The notes below the pieces were generated by a model that ran no database searches, had not been told where the DNA came from, and was given only the letters and a program-made list of their open reading frames with translations. A stretch of DNA of 64,000 bases. Source: Streptantibioticus cattleyicolor NRRL 8057 = DSM 46488 (GTDB taxonomy: Bacteria; Actinomycetota; Actinomycetes; Streptomycetales; Streptomycetaceae). Where the stretch lies: positions 2,728,001 through 2,792,000 of the forward strand of contig NC_017586.1 in the NCBI RefSeq assembly GCF_000240165.1. Reading direction: 5' to 3'. Positions 29,510 to 37,764 of the stretch are shown in pieces. How positions within the stretch are numbered: the first letter of the stretch is position 1; each line of letters starts with the position of its first letter. The position numbers and the translations under genes are program-made.

Positions 29510-30424
29510 TCAGTGGTCGTACGCGATCAGCGACCGCTTTACCGGCTGATCGGTCTTGTCGTTGTGCCAGACCACCGCGGTCAGTGCCAGGATGCGCGAC
29601 AAGATCCGCACCACTACCCCGGCGGGGCTCTTGCCGCCGTGTCGTTCCAGGTCCAACTGGCCCTTGAAGGTCTGGTTGATCGACTCGATCACCTGGCGCA
29701 ACGGCTTGAACAGGTGCGCCCCGGACCGCTCGGCCTCGCCCCTGCGGGCCGGGCGCAGCAGCACCAGGTGACGCTCCGCGAGGTCGAGCTCGAACTCGCG
29801 GCCGTAGTAGTTCTTGTCGCCGATGATCGTCTGGCCGGGATGGCTCGCCGCGACGTCGGGCGCGGTGTCGAGCATGTCGCGCAGCGTCTCACGCTCGTCG
29901 GCCTTCGCGCCCGTAAGCGCGAAGAGCACCGGTAGCCCGGAAAGGGTGCACACCAGGTGCAGCCGCAGGCCCCAGAAGTAGCGCGAGTGCGACGCGCAGT
30001 AGCCGTACTGGGCCCAGCCGGCCAGGTCCGAGCGCTTCGCGGTCTCCCGTGAGCAGCCGCAGCCGACGGGGGTGGAGTCGACCACCCACACGTCGTCGCT
30101 CCACAGCGTCGTGTCCGTGGCCAGGATGCGGATCATGCCTGTGAGCAGGGCGGACGCGGCGCGCAGCCGCTTGTTGTAGCTGGACTGCTGGGGCACATAG
30201 GGGAACAGGCGGGTGAAGTCCCGGCGGACCCGGCGCAGCCAGCGCCGCTCGGAGGTGTAGCCCAGCAGCGCCGACAGCACCGCGAGCGTGAGCAGCTCGG
30301 CGTCGCTGAGCGTAGGCGCGATGCCGACCTTGGGCCGGACCGGGGCCAGCCACGGGGAAGCCTTCAACTCGTCGTCGATGCGGGCGTAGAGTGCCGTTGC
30401 GAGGGTGTCCAGGTTGTTCGTCAC
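29510..30424 (-). CDS. IS982-family transposase
   Basis: A 304-residue DDE transposase that appears intact. Likely catalytic residues: first Asp in DVWVVDSTPVGCG, second in QTIIGDKNYYG, Glu in RQVIESINQTFKGQLDLERH. The N-terminal helical region has LSDAELLTLAVLSALLGYTS. The GTG at 30424 (VTNNLDTLATALYARIDDEL) is chosen because IS982 proteins start near this motif and it lies 40 bases inside the right terminal repeat. Codon use is similar to the host, so transfer is probably from another actinomycete. Confidence 0.92.
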   Translation of the reverse strand: MTNNLDTLATALYARIDDELKASPWLAPVRPKVGIAPTLSDAELLTLAVLSALLGYTSERRWLRRVRRDFTRLFPYVPQQSSYNKRLRAASALLTGMIRILATDTTLWSDDVWVVDSTPVGCGCSRETAKRSDLAGWAQYGYCASHSRYFWGLRLHLVCTLSGLPVLFALTGAKADERETLRDMLDTAPDVAASHPGQTIIGDKNYYGREFELDLAERHLVLLRPARRGEAERSGAHLFKPLRQVIESINQTFKGQLDLERHGGKSPAGVVVRILSRILALTAVVWHNDKTDQPVKRSLIAYDH

Positions 30425-30463
30425 AGACTGACCATGGACGCCCTCGCTCCATGTCCGCAGGCG

Positions 30464-30488
30464 AACCCTTGGACTCATTCATCTAGGG
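30464..30488 (-). repeat. Right terminal inverted repeat of the IS982-type unit
   Basis: On the minus strand it begins CCCTAGATGAATGAGTCCAA and ends GGGTT. It pairs with the left repeat at 27142-27166 (23 of 25 identical). It marks the upstream end of the transposase gene. Confidence 0.85.
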
Positions 30489-31193
30489 GGCCCGGGGCCG
30501 GGCGTGTCGGGCGCGCCCGAGCGGGCGAGGGCAGCGCCCCGGCGCGATGGGGCACTCACGGGGGCCGTGAACGGGCGCGGCGTGGAGGAGTCGCCGTACG
30601 CGGTGCGGGGCTACGGCCCAGGGCACGCCTTGGACCCGGGTCGGACGGAGCGACGCGTGGGGGCCGCCACGGGCTCCCGGACGCAGGCAGCCGCGCGGGA
30701 ACGGTTCGGGCACGCCGAAAGCGCGCGAGCGGGCCTGGTCGGCGCGGCCCATCGCACCCCGACACGGGCGAGGACCGCCAGCCCCCGGCACCCGGGAACC
30801 CGCGGCAACCTCCAAACACCGCAGCCCCCAAGCCCGGGCAACCAGGCCCGGACCGGCGCACCCGAAACACGCGAACAGGCACGGCCGGCACGGCCCACCA
30901 CACCCCGACACGGGCGGCGATCGCCGGCCCCCGGCACCCGGGAACCCGCAGAAACCTCCGCACGCCGCAGCCCCAAGCCCGGGCAACCAGGCCCGGACCG
31001 GCGCACCCGAAACACGCGAACGGGCACGGCCGGCACGGCCCACCGCACCCCGGCACGGGCGGGGACCACCGGCCCCCGGCACCCCGGCACCCGCCCCCGC
31101 CCCCGCGCCCGGGAACCCGCGACCCCCGCGCTCGGACGGGCCCCTACGGCGGCCGGCGGGAAACCCGGAGGCCGATCGGGGGAAGGGTGGGGC
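30489..31193. other. Gene-free GC-rich region next to the mobile unit
   Basis: About 700 bases open in several frames on both strands but without ribosome sites, family motifs or normal codon bias. The middle holds tandem repeats (separate entry). Translated, both strands give only Pro/Arg/Gly-rich repeats. I regard it as non-coding. Confidence 0.6.
30746..31130. repeat. Tandem repeat, unit about 145 bp, two full copies plus a partial third
   Basis: The start GGCCCA(C/T)C(G/A)CACCCC recurs at 30746, 30892 and 31036, giving periods of 146 and 144. Within each unit CCCCCGGCACCC, AAGCCCGGGCAACCAGGCCC and GCGCACCCGAAACACGCGAA recur with few changes. The third copy breaks off into C-rich sequence near 31090-31130. 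Units are too long and too unlike spacer-repeat structure to be CRISPR. Confidence 0.85.
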
Positions 31194-32342
31194 ATGATCG
31201 GCGGCATGGAGACCACGGGCGGGGCGGAGCGGCGGAGGCGGGCGTGGCGGGGGGCCGCGCGGGTGTTGGGGCCGGTGCCGGAGACGATCGGGGAGCGGCT
31301 GGCGCGGCTGGCGGAGGGGGCCGGGGAGGCGGCGGGGCGGATCACCGACTTCTACGGGGACGGGGTGGTCGCCGAGGTCGAGGAGAAGGTGGCGGAGTTG
31401 CTGGGCACCGAGGCCGCCGCGTTCTTCCCGACCGGGACGATGGCGCAGCAGGCCGCGCTGCGCTGCTGGGCCGGGCGGACCGGCAACGAGGTGGTCGCCC
31501 ACCACCCGCTGGCCCACCCCGAGGTGCACGAGGACGACGCTCTGCGGGCGCTCACCCGGCTGCGTACCGTGCGTCCGACGACCGAGCCGCGGTTGCCCTC
31601 CGCCGAGGAGGTGCGGGCGGTGCCGGAGCCGTTCGGCACGCTCATGGTCGAACTGCCGCTGCGGGACGCGGGGTTCGCGCTGCCGTCCTGGGAGGAGTTG
31701 ACGGCGACGGTGGAGGCGGCACGGGAACGGGACGCCGTGGTGCACTTCGACGGCGCGCGGCTGTGGGAGTGCGCCCCGCACTTCGGGCGGACGCTGCCGG
31801 AGGTCGCCGGGCTCGCCGACAGCGTCTACGTGTCGTTCTACAAGTCGCTGCGCGGGATGTCCGGCGCCGCGCTGGCCGGCCCGGCGGCGTTCGTCGAGGA
31901 GGCGGTGGTGTGGCGGCACCGTTACGGCGGCCAGGTCTTCCAGCAGTGGCCCGCCGCGCTGGACGCGCTCGCCGGGCTCCGGGACGAACTGCCCAGGCTG
32001 CCCGGGTACGTGGCGCACGCCAAGGTGGTGGCGCGGGCGCTCGACACGGCGCTGGCCGAAGCGGGCGAGCCGTGGTTCCGGGTGCACCCGTACCCCCCGC
32101 ACACCCACCAGTTCCAGGTGTGGCTGCCGTACCCGGCGGAGCTGCTCACCGAGGCCGCGGTGCGCCAGGCCGAGCGGACCGGCACCGCACTGTTCCGTAC
32201 CTGGTCCGCCCCGGGGGCGGCGCCCGGGGTCGCCATGTCCGAGGTGACGGTCTCCGGGCCCGGTCACCTGGGGTGGACGCCGGAGGTGGTACGCGAGGCG
32301 GTCGGGGACTTCCTGGCGCTGGTGCGCGACCTCGCCGGGTGA
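31194..32342 (+). CDS. PLP-dependent lyase, threonine aldolase / beta-eliminating lyase family
   Basis: A 382-residue fold-type I PLP enzyme. The cofactor Lys lies in VYVSFYKSLRGMSGAALAG; upstream DGARLWECAPHFG carries the Asp that binds the pyridine nitrogen; AAFFPTGTMAQQAAL holds the phosphate site. The pattern matches low-specificity L-threonine aldolases, which split threonine to glycine and acetaldehyde. ATG 31194 has GGAAGG 7 bases upstream; ATG 31206 is the alternative. It is a single gene just downstream of the tandem-repeat region. Confidence 0.85.
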   Translation: MIGGMETTGGAERRRRAWRGAARVLGPVPETIGERLARLAEGAGEAAGRITDFYGDGVVAEVEEKVAELLGTEAAAFFPTGTMAQQAALRCWAGRTGNEVVAHHPLAHPEVHEDDALRALTRLRTVRPTTEPRLPSAEEVRAVPEPFGTLMVELPLRDAGFALPSWEELTATVEAARERDAVVHFDGARLWECAPHFGRTLPEVAGLADSVYVSFYKSLRGMSGAALAGPAAFVEEAVVWRHRYGGQVFQQWPAALDALAGLRDELPRLPGYVAHAKVVARALDTALAEAGEPWFRVHPYPPHTHQFQVWLPYPAELLTEAAVRQAERTGTALFRTWSAPGAAPGVAMSEVTVSGPGHLGWTPEVVREAVGDFLALVRDLAG

Positions 32343-32375
32343 GGAGGGGGAGGAGGGTGAGGGCGGCCGGCCCGG

Positions 32376-33068
32376 TCAGCCCACCGCGCCGCCGCCCGCG
32401 CGCACCAGCCCGGTCTCGTACGCCAGCACCACCGCCTGCACCCGGTCGCGCAGCTCCAGCTTGGTGAGGATGCGGCCGACGTGGGTCTTGACGGTGGCCT
32501 CGGAGAGCACCAGCCGCCGGGCGATCTCGCCGTTGGACAGGCCCTGCGCCACCAGCAGCAGTACCTCGCGTTCGCGTTCGGTGAGCCGGCCCAGTTCGGC
32601 GGAGACCGGCTCGCCGGTGTGCGGCAGCAGCGGGGCGAAGCGGTCGAGCAGCCGCCGGGTGGTGGAGGGCGCCACCACCGCGTCCCCGCTGTGCACCGCC
32701 CGGATCGCGGCGAGCAGTTCGGCCGGCGGCACGTCCTTGAGCATGAAGCCGCTGGCCCCCGCCTTGAGCGCGGCGAAGGCGTACTCGTCCAGGTCGAAGG
32801 TGGTCAGGATGAGCACCTTGGGGTTGCCGGTGCCGGCGGCGTGCTCGGCGCCGCCGCAGATCCGCCGGGTGGCCTCGACGCCGTCCAGCTTGGGCATCCG
32901 GACGTCCATCAGCACCACGTCGACCTCGCTGCGGCGCAGCACGTCCAGCGCCTCGGCGCCGTCGCCCGCCTCGGCGACGACCTCCATGTCGGGCTGAGCC
33001 TGCAACACCATGCGGAAGCCGGTGCGCAGCAGCATCTGGTCGTCGACGAGCATCACGCGGATCGCCAT
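32376..33068 (-). CDS. Response regulator, NarL/FixJ (LuxR-type HTH) family
   Basis: A 230-residue regulator. The receiver domain has the acidic pair VDD (8-10), phosphoacceptor Asp55 in VVLMDVRMPKLDG and Lys in GFMLKDVPP. The C-terminal LuxR helix-turn-helix is LTEREREVLLLVAQGLSNGE followed by EATVKTHVGRIL. It lies 48 bases downstream of the kinase gene on the same strand and forms a pair with it. The regulon is not evident. Confidence 0.94.
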   Translation of the reverse strand: MAIRVMLVDDQMLLRTGFRMVLQAQPDMEVVAEAGDGAEALDVLRRSEVDVVLMDVRMPKLDGVEATRRICGGAEHAAGTGNPKVLILTTFDLDEYAFAALKAGASGFMLKDVPPAELLAAIRAVHSGDAVVAPSTTRRLLDRFAPLLPHTGEPVSAELGRLTEREREVLLLVAQGLSNGEIARRLVLSEATVKTHVGRILTKLELRDRVQAVVLAYETGLVRAGGGAVG

Positions 33069-33116
33069 GGGGTCAGGGCCTTTCGGTAGCGGCGGGGGAC
33101 GGCGGGTCGGGACGTC

Positions 33117-34310
33117 CTAGCGGGCGGGCTTGAGCGGCAGGGCGGCGCTGATCCGGAAGCCGCCGCCGGGCCGGGGGCCGGTGCACAGGGTGCCACCGAC
33201 CATGGCGATCCGCTCGCGCATCCCGATCAGCCCGTGCCCGAGCCCGTCGGCACCGCCGGATTCGTACAGCTCCTGGCGGGCGCCGCGGCCGTCGTCCTCG
33301 ATCAGCATCCGCAGTTCGGCGTCGCCGTAGGTGAGGTGGACGGTGGCCTGGGCGCCGGGGCCGCCGTGCTTGCGGGTGTTGGTCAGCGCCTCCTGGACGA
33401 TGCGGTACGCGGTCAGCTCCACCCCGCTGGAGAGCGGGCGCGGGGTGCCGGCCACCTCGAACTCCACCGGCAGCCCGGCGCCGCGGACCTGCTCGATGAG
33501 GTCGCCGAGCTGCTCGACACCGGGCTGCGGGACGTACTCGCCGCCGCTGTCGTCGGAGGCGCGCAGCAGCCCGAGGAGGCGCCGCATCTCGGCCAGCGCC
33601 AGCCGCCCGGTCTGCGAGATGGTGCCCAGCGCCTGCTTGGCCTGCTCCGGGGAGGCGTCGAGCACGTAGGCGGCGCCGTCGGCCTGGACGACCATCACCG
33701 AGACGTTGTGGGCGACCACGTCGTGCAGTTCGCGGGCGATCCGGGCGCGTTCGGCGGCCACCGCGGCCTTGGCCTGCGCCTCGCGTTCGCGTTGCAGCCG
33801 TTCGGCGCGCTCCTCCAGCTGCGCGTAGTACGCCCGGCGGGTGCGCAGGCTGTCGCCGATCACCCAGGCGAGGACGAACGGGACGGTGAGGAAGACGACG
33901 GAGGCGGCGCGGTAGCCGACGGCCTCGTAGGCGCTGGGCCACCGCAGCTCGGCCAGCGGCGCCGCGCACAGCGAGGCGACCAGCGCCAGCCGGCGGGCCC
34001 AACGCGCCCCGGTGGAGGCGACCGTGTAGACGATCACCAGCATGGCCAGGTCGGAGGCGTTCACCCCGCCGTCGACCACCAGCTGGCCGACGCCGGCCGC
34101 CACCGCCAGCAGCAGCATCCACTCCGGCCACCGCCTGCGCAGCCACACCACCACGCACAGCGCGATCCCCTCGGGGATGATCAGCGCGCGATGGGTGCGC
34201 GAACCGGGCAGCGCCACGATCGTCAGCGCCGACAGTCCGAGCAGGACCACGGCCCAGAAGCCGTCGACCATCGTCGGGTGCCTGCGGAGAAAATCGTAGA
34301 GACGCTGCAC
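33117..34310 (-). CDS. Sensor histidine kinase, NarL-partner (HisKA_3) type
   Basis: A 397-residue membrane kinase. The N-terminal half has several transmembrane helices (about residues 14-170) without a large outer domain. The dimerisation motif is ARIARELHDVVAHNVSVMVV with the phospho-His in ELHDVV, and the HATPase domain has DDGRGAR and GHGLIGMRERIAMVGG. The start is ATG 34310. It is divergent from the methyltransferase gene with 119 bases between. This architecture is common for envelope or antibiotic stress sensing in Streptomyces, but no signal can be named. Confidence 0.93.
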   Translation of the reverse strand: MQRLYDFLRRHPTMVDGFWAVVLLGLSALTIVALPGSRTHRALIIPEGIALCVVVWLRRRWPEWMLLLAVAAGVGQLVVDGGVNASDLAMLVIVYTVASTGARWARRLALVASLCAAPLAELRWPSAYEAVGYRAASVVFLTVPFVLAWVIGDSLRTRRAYYAQLEERAERLQREREAQAKAAVAAERARIARELHDVVAHNVSVMVVQADGAAYVLDASPEQAKQALGTISQTGRLALAEMRRLLGLLRASDDSGGEYVPQPGVEQLGDLIEQVRGAGLPVEFEVAGTPRPLSSGVELTAYRIVQEALTNTRKHGGPGAQATVHLTYGDAELRMLIEDDGRGARQELYESGGADGLGHGLIGMRERIAMVGGTLCTGPRPGGGFRISAALPLKPAR

Positions 34311-34429
34311 GTAACCCAGAGTAGGCAGGTGGGCCGGGTTCCGGGGTCAGCCGGTAGAGCGATCTCGTACACCGTGCGTACTGCTCAGGGTGGACATCGG
34401 CGCCCGGGTGCGGCGGATAGCGTGGGGCG

Positions 34430-35434
34430 GTGACGACGCGGTGGTGCGGGTGGCGGGAGGCCACCGGGCGGGCGCTGTACGGGCCGGGCGGGTTCTTCCA
34501 CCGCCCCGAGGGCCCGGCCGGCCATTTCCGCACGTCGGTGCAGGTTTCCCCGCACTTCGCGGCGGCCGTCGCGGAGCTGCTGGTACGGGTCGACGCGGCG
34601 CTGGGCCGACCATCGCGGCCGGCCTTCGTGGACGTGGGCGCCGGGCGCGGGGAGCTGCTCACCGGCGTGCTGCGCGCGCTCCCCGCCGAGCTGGCCGCGC
34701 GGGTGGTGCCGTACGGCGTCGAGCTGGCCGCCCGCCCCGCCGGGCTCGACCCGAGAGTGCGCTGGACGGCCGAGGTGCCGCACGGCGTCGAGGGGCTGCT
34801 CTTCGCCAACGAGTGGCTGGACAACGTCCCGGTGGAGGTGGCCGAGGCGGACGAGGCCGGGGTGGCCCGGCTGGTGCTGGTGGCCGAGGACGGCAGGCAG
34901 CGGCTGGGCGACCCGGTGGCCGGCGCGGACGCGCGGTGGCTGGCGCGGTGGTGGCCGATCGCCGGGGACCCGGGGGCGCGCGCGGAGATCGGCCGGCCCC
35001 GGGACGCGGCCTGGGCGGCGGCCACCGGCTGCCTGACGCGGGGGCTGGCGGTCGCCGTCGACTACGGCCACGTGCGCGGGCGGCGCCCGTACGGGGGGAC
35101 CCTCACCGGGTTCCGGGAGGGGCGCGAGGTGCCGCCGGTGCCGGACGGTTCGTGCGACCTGACCGCGCACGTCGCCTTCGACGCCTGCGGTTCGGCCGAC
35201 GCCACGTTGACCACGCAGCGCGCGGCGCTGCGCGCCCTCGGGGTCGGCGCCGCCCGGCCGCCGCTGGCGCTGGCCGGAACGGACCCGGCGGGGTACGTCC
35301 GCGCCCTGGCCGCGGCCTCCCGGGCGGCCGAGCTGACCGACCCGGCCGGGCTGGGCGGCTTCGGCTGGCTGATCGAGGGCGTCGGGCTGCCCGCGCGGAT
35401 CCCACCGGCCGGGGACGACGCCGCGGCGGGCTGA
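34430..35434 (+). CDS. SAM-dependent methyltransferase, MidA/NDUFAF7 (DUF185) family
   Basis: A 334-residue protein. The SAM-binding loop is [20 protein letters not shown], then [14 protein letters not shown] (the N-E-x-x-D motif of the MidA/NDUFAF7 group) and [20 protein letters not shown]. In mitochondria NDUFAF7 methylates an arginine of NDUFS2, the NuoD homologue of complex I. Here the next gene, 13 bases downstream, encodes a NuoD-like protein, which strongly suggests the same enzyme-substrate pair. The start is GTG 34430. The C-terminal tail is Ala/Gly-rich. Confidence 0.85.
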   Translation: MTTRWCGWREATGRALYGPGGFFHRPEGPAGHFRTSVQVSPHFAAAVAELLVRVDAALGRPSRPAFVDVGAGRGELLTGVLRALPAELAARVVPYGVELAARPAGLDPRVRWTAEVPHGVEGLLFANEWLDNVPVEVAEADEAGVARLVLVAEDGRQRLGDPVAGADARWLARWWPIAGDPGARAEIGRPRDAAWAAATGCLTRGLAVAVDYGHVRGRRPYGGTLTGFREGREVPPVPDGSCDLTAHVAFDACGSADATLTTQRAALRALGVGAARPPLALAGTDPAGYVRALAAASRAAELTDPAGLGGFGWLIEGVGLPARIPPAGDDAAAG

Positions 35435-35447
35435 GACACTGGTGGGC

Positions 35448-36590
35448 ATGACGGAGACGACGGTCGGCATCGGTGGCGCCGCGGAGGGCACCGACATGGT
35501 GCTCAACATCGGCCCGCAGCATCCCTCGACGCACGGCGTGCTGCGCCTGCGCCTGGTTCTCGACGGCGAGCGGATCAGCCACGCCGAGCCCGTCATCGGC
35601 TACATGCACCGCGGCGCGGAGAAGCTGTTCGAGGCGCGGGACTACCGCCAGATCATCATGCTCGCCAACCGGCACGACTGGCTGTCGGCGTTCTCCAACG
35701 AGCTGGGCGTGGTGCTGGCGGTGGAACGCATGCTGGGCATGGAGGTGCCCGAGCGCGCGGTGTGGACCCGTACCCTGCTCGCCGAGCTCAACCGGGTCCT
35801 CAACCACCTGATGTTCCTCGGCTCCTACCCGCTCGAACTGGGCGGGATCACCCCGGTCTTCCACGCGTTCCGGGAACGTGAGGAGCTGCAGAACGTCATG
35901 GAGGAGGTCTCCGGCGGCCGGATGCACTACATGTTCAACCGGGTCGGCGGCCTCAAGGAGGACCTGCCGGCCGGCTGGTCCGGGCGGGCCCGGCAGGCGG
36001 TGGCCGCGGTGCGGTCCCGGATGGACGTCTTCGACCGGCTGGTGCTGGGCAACGAGATCTTCCGCGGCCGGACCCGCGGGGTCGGCGTGCTCCCCGCCGC
36101 CACCGTGCACGCCTACGGGGTCAGCGGCCCCCTCGCCCGCGCCTCCGGCGTCGACTTCGACCTGCGGCGGGACGAACCGTACCTGGCCTACGGGGAGTTG
36201 GCGGACACGCTGAAGGTGGTGACCCGGGAGGAGGGCGACTGCCTGGCCCGGTTCGAGTGCCTGCTGGAGCAGACGCACAACGCGCTCGACCTCGCCGACG
36301 CCTGCCTGGACCGGCTCGCCGAGCTGCCGCCCGGCCCGATCAACCAGCGGCTGCCCAAGGTGCTCAAGGCCCCCGAGGGCCACACCTACGCCTGGACCGA
36401 GAACCCGCTGGGCGTCAACGGCTACTACCTGGTCTCCAAGGGCGACAAGACGCCCTACCGGCTCAAGCTCCGCTCGGCCTCGTACAACAACATCCAGGCG
36501 CTGGTCGAGCTGCTGCCGGGGACGCTGGTGGCCGACATGGTGGCGATCCTGGGGTCGATGTTCTTCGTGGTGGGCGACATCGACAAGTGA
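35448..36590 (+). CDS. nuoD: Orphan NuoD-like NADH dehydrogenase 49-kDa subunit
   Basis: A 380-residue protein of the complex I NuoD / hydrogenase large-subunit family, which helps form the quinone site next to cluster N2. Motifs: [63 protein letters not shown] and the C-terminal [14 protein letters not shown]. No other nuo gene is nearby, so it is a second, stand-alone copy. ATG 35448 is used; a GTG at 35442 would add two residues. It is coupled to the MidA-type methyltransferase gene. Whether it enters complex I or a smaller complex is unknown. Confidence 0.9.
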   Translation: MTETTVGIGGAAEGTDMVLNIGPQHPSTHGVLRLRLVLDGERISHAEPVIGYMHRGAEKLFEARDYRQIIMLANRHDWLSAFSNELGVVLAVERMLGMEVPERAVWTRTLLAELNRVLNHLMFLGSYPLELGGITPVFHAFREREELQNVMEEVSGGRMHYMFNRVGGLKEDLPAGWSGRARQAVAAVRSRMDVFDRLVLGNEIFRGRTRGVGVLPAATVHAYGVSGPLARASGVDFDLRRDEPYLAYGELADTLKVVTREEGDCLARFECLLEQTHNALDLADACLDRLAELPPGPINQRLPKVLKAPEGHTYAWTENPLGVNGYYLVSKGDKTPYRLKLRSASYNNIQALVELLPGTLVADMVAILGSMFFVVGDIDK

Positions 36591-36602
36591 CCGCCGCGCG
36601 CC

Positions 36603-37541
36603 TCAGGAGTGCGCGCGCAGCTCCCGCAGGTCGAGCTGTTCGGTCTCGTCGTGCGCGGTCAGGTCGATGACCTGCTGGTCGTCCTCGGCCTCGACCGCGG
36701 CCTCGTCGGCGTCCCGGCCCGCGGTGTGCTCGGCGTAGGCCTCGTCGCCGACGACGTCCGCGAGGTCCCGGGCCGGGTCGGACTTCCGCAGGCCGAAGTA
36801 GTCGAAGCCGCCGGCCGGGGCGGCCGGGCGGCGTCCGGCGTACGGGAGGACGGCGGAGGCGACGGCGGGCACCAGCGCGGGCGGGGTGGCCGCCTCGGAG
36901 GTGTGCGCGTGGGCGGCGGGGTCGTCGGCCTGATCGGCCTGGTCTGCCTGGTCGGCTTTCGCGGCGGGGGCGGCGTGGCGGCCGGTGGCGCGGCCGAGGT
37001 TGCGCAGCGCCTCGGCGGCACGGGCGAAGGCGGCGGGGTCGAGACCGGCCGGGCCGGAGGTGAGCGCGGTGCGCGGTCCGGCGGCCAGTTCGAGCTGGCG
37101 GCGGCTCTCCAGGGCGCGGGCGCGTTCGCTCTCGGCGGTGGCGTACCGCCGCAGCAGCTCGGCGTGTTCGCCGCGGAGCCGGGACAACTCGGCGCGGCGG
37201 GCGCGCAGTTGGCCTTCGAGGCGGCGGCGGATCTCGCGGGACTCCTCGGCGTCGCTCTCCAGCTCGGCTATGCGCTCGTCGGTGCGCCACTCGTCACGCA
37301 GCCGGGCCGCGGTCAGCTCCGCGACCCGCTTGCCCGCCGCCCGGTCCCAGCGGCGCAGCAGGAACGCGCCGGTGCACGCGGCCACCGCGGCGGCCCCGAC
37401 GAGCGCGCGCAGAACGACACCGTGGTCACCGGCGGGGCTGAACCAGGCACCGGCGGCGACAGCCGCGGCGGACCCGGCGACCGTCAGCGGGGGAAGGAGC
37501 CGGTGCAGCGGGGGTGAATGGCGGTGTCGTCCTCGAGGCAT
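36603..37541 (-). CDS. Membrane-anchored coiled-coil protein of unknown function
   Basis: A 312-residue protein with two hydrophobic helices near the N terminus (about 17-34 and 43-62). A charged coiled coil from about 70 to 150 follows (RLRDEWRTDERIAELESDAE; GQLRARRAELSRLRGEHAEL), then an Ala/Pro region with a short QAD repeat (KADQADQADQADD), and a conserved acidic C terminus FDYFGLRKSDPARDLADVVG. It is convergent with nuoD. I do not recognise the function; the pattern suggests a cytoplasmic scaffold tethered to the membrane. Confidence 0.75.
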   Translation of the reverse strand: MPRGRHRHSPPLHRLLPPLTVAGSAAAVAAGAWFSPAGDHGVVLRALVGAAAVAACTGAFLLRRWDRAAGKRVAELTAARLRDEWRTDERIAELESDAEESREIRRRLEGQLRARRAELSRLRGEHAELLRRYATAESERARALESRRQLELAAGPRTALTSGPAGLDPAAFARAAEALRNLGRATGRHAAPAAKADQADQADQADDPAAHAHTSEAATPPALVPAVASAVLPYAGRRPAAPAGGFDYFGLRKSDPARDLADVVGDEAYAEHTAGRDADEAAVEAEDDQQVIDLTAHDETEQLDLRELRAHS

Positions 37542-37706
37542 GGCTTGAAACTTAGCGTGCGAAAGCCGGTTCGGGGGAGGCGACAGTCCGATTTGGCACA
37601 GCCTGTTGCATCACAGTCGCATTGCGGTCGAGTTCCGGTACGCAGGGCATCCGGGCCGACACCAACCGTCCACCGGGAATTCCCCGGCGGAAGAAGAAAT
37701 GGATCT

Positions 37707-37735
37707 TGAACGGGGGCCGGGCGGGCCCCCGTTCA
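37707..37735. terminator. Terminator downstream of the ABC transporter operon
   Basis: Perfect 12-bp arms TGAACGGGGGCC and GGCCCCCGTTCA with a 5-base loop, 30 bases past the stop of the minus-strand substrate-binding protein gene. Confidence 0.75.
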
Positions 37736-37764
37736 CGATCGTGCGGGTCAGCGGTGGCCGGTGG

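Larger units (their letters stand above)
27142..30488. mobile_element. IS982-family mobile unit carrying a drug exporter and its regulator
   Basis: Terminal inverted repeats of 25 bases (23 identical) lie at 27142-27166 and 30464-30488. Inside are an intact IS982-type transposase beside the right end, then a CGNR regulator and a divergent DHA2 exporter that reaches within 27 bases of the left repeat. No second copy of the repeat is found near 29450-29510, where a plain IS982 would end after its transposase. The passengers therefore sit between the transposase stop and the distal terminal repeat. I find no clear target duplication. Passenger-carrying insertion sequences are known in several IS families. 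The alternative is a composite remnant of two copies, one reduced to its terminal repeat. Confidence 0.75.

Noticed and set aside
29440-29512. Left end of a plain IS982 just after the transposase stop
   Set aside because: I searched this stretch for the CCCTAGATGA...TGAGTCC repeat on both strands and did not find it; the matching repeat is at 27142.
27193-30424. Antibiotic biosynthetic cluster
   Set aside because: Only an exporter, a regulator and a transposase are present; there are no biosynthetic enzymes.
30746-31130. CRISPR array
   Set aside because: Units are about 145 bp and similar throughout, with no short repeats alternating with unique spacers and no cas genes nearby.
30504-31193. 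In-frame upstream extension of the threonine-aldolase-like gene through the repeat region
   Set aside because: The extension is Pro/Arg/Thr-rich repeat sequence, while the family N terminus and a good ribosome site start at 31194.
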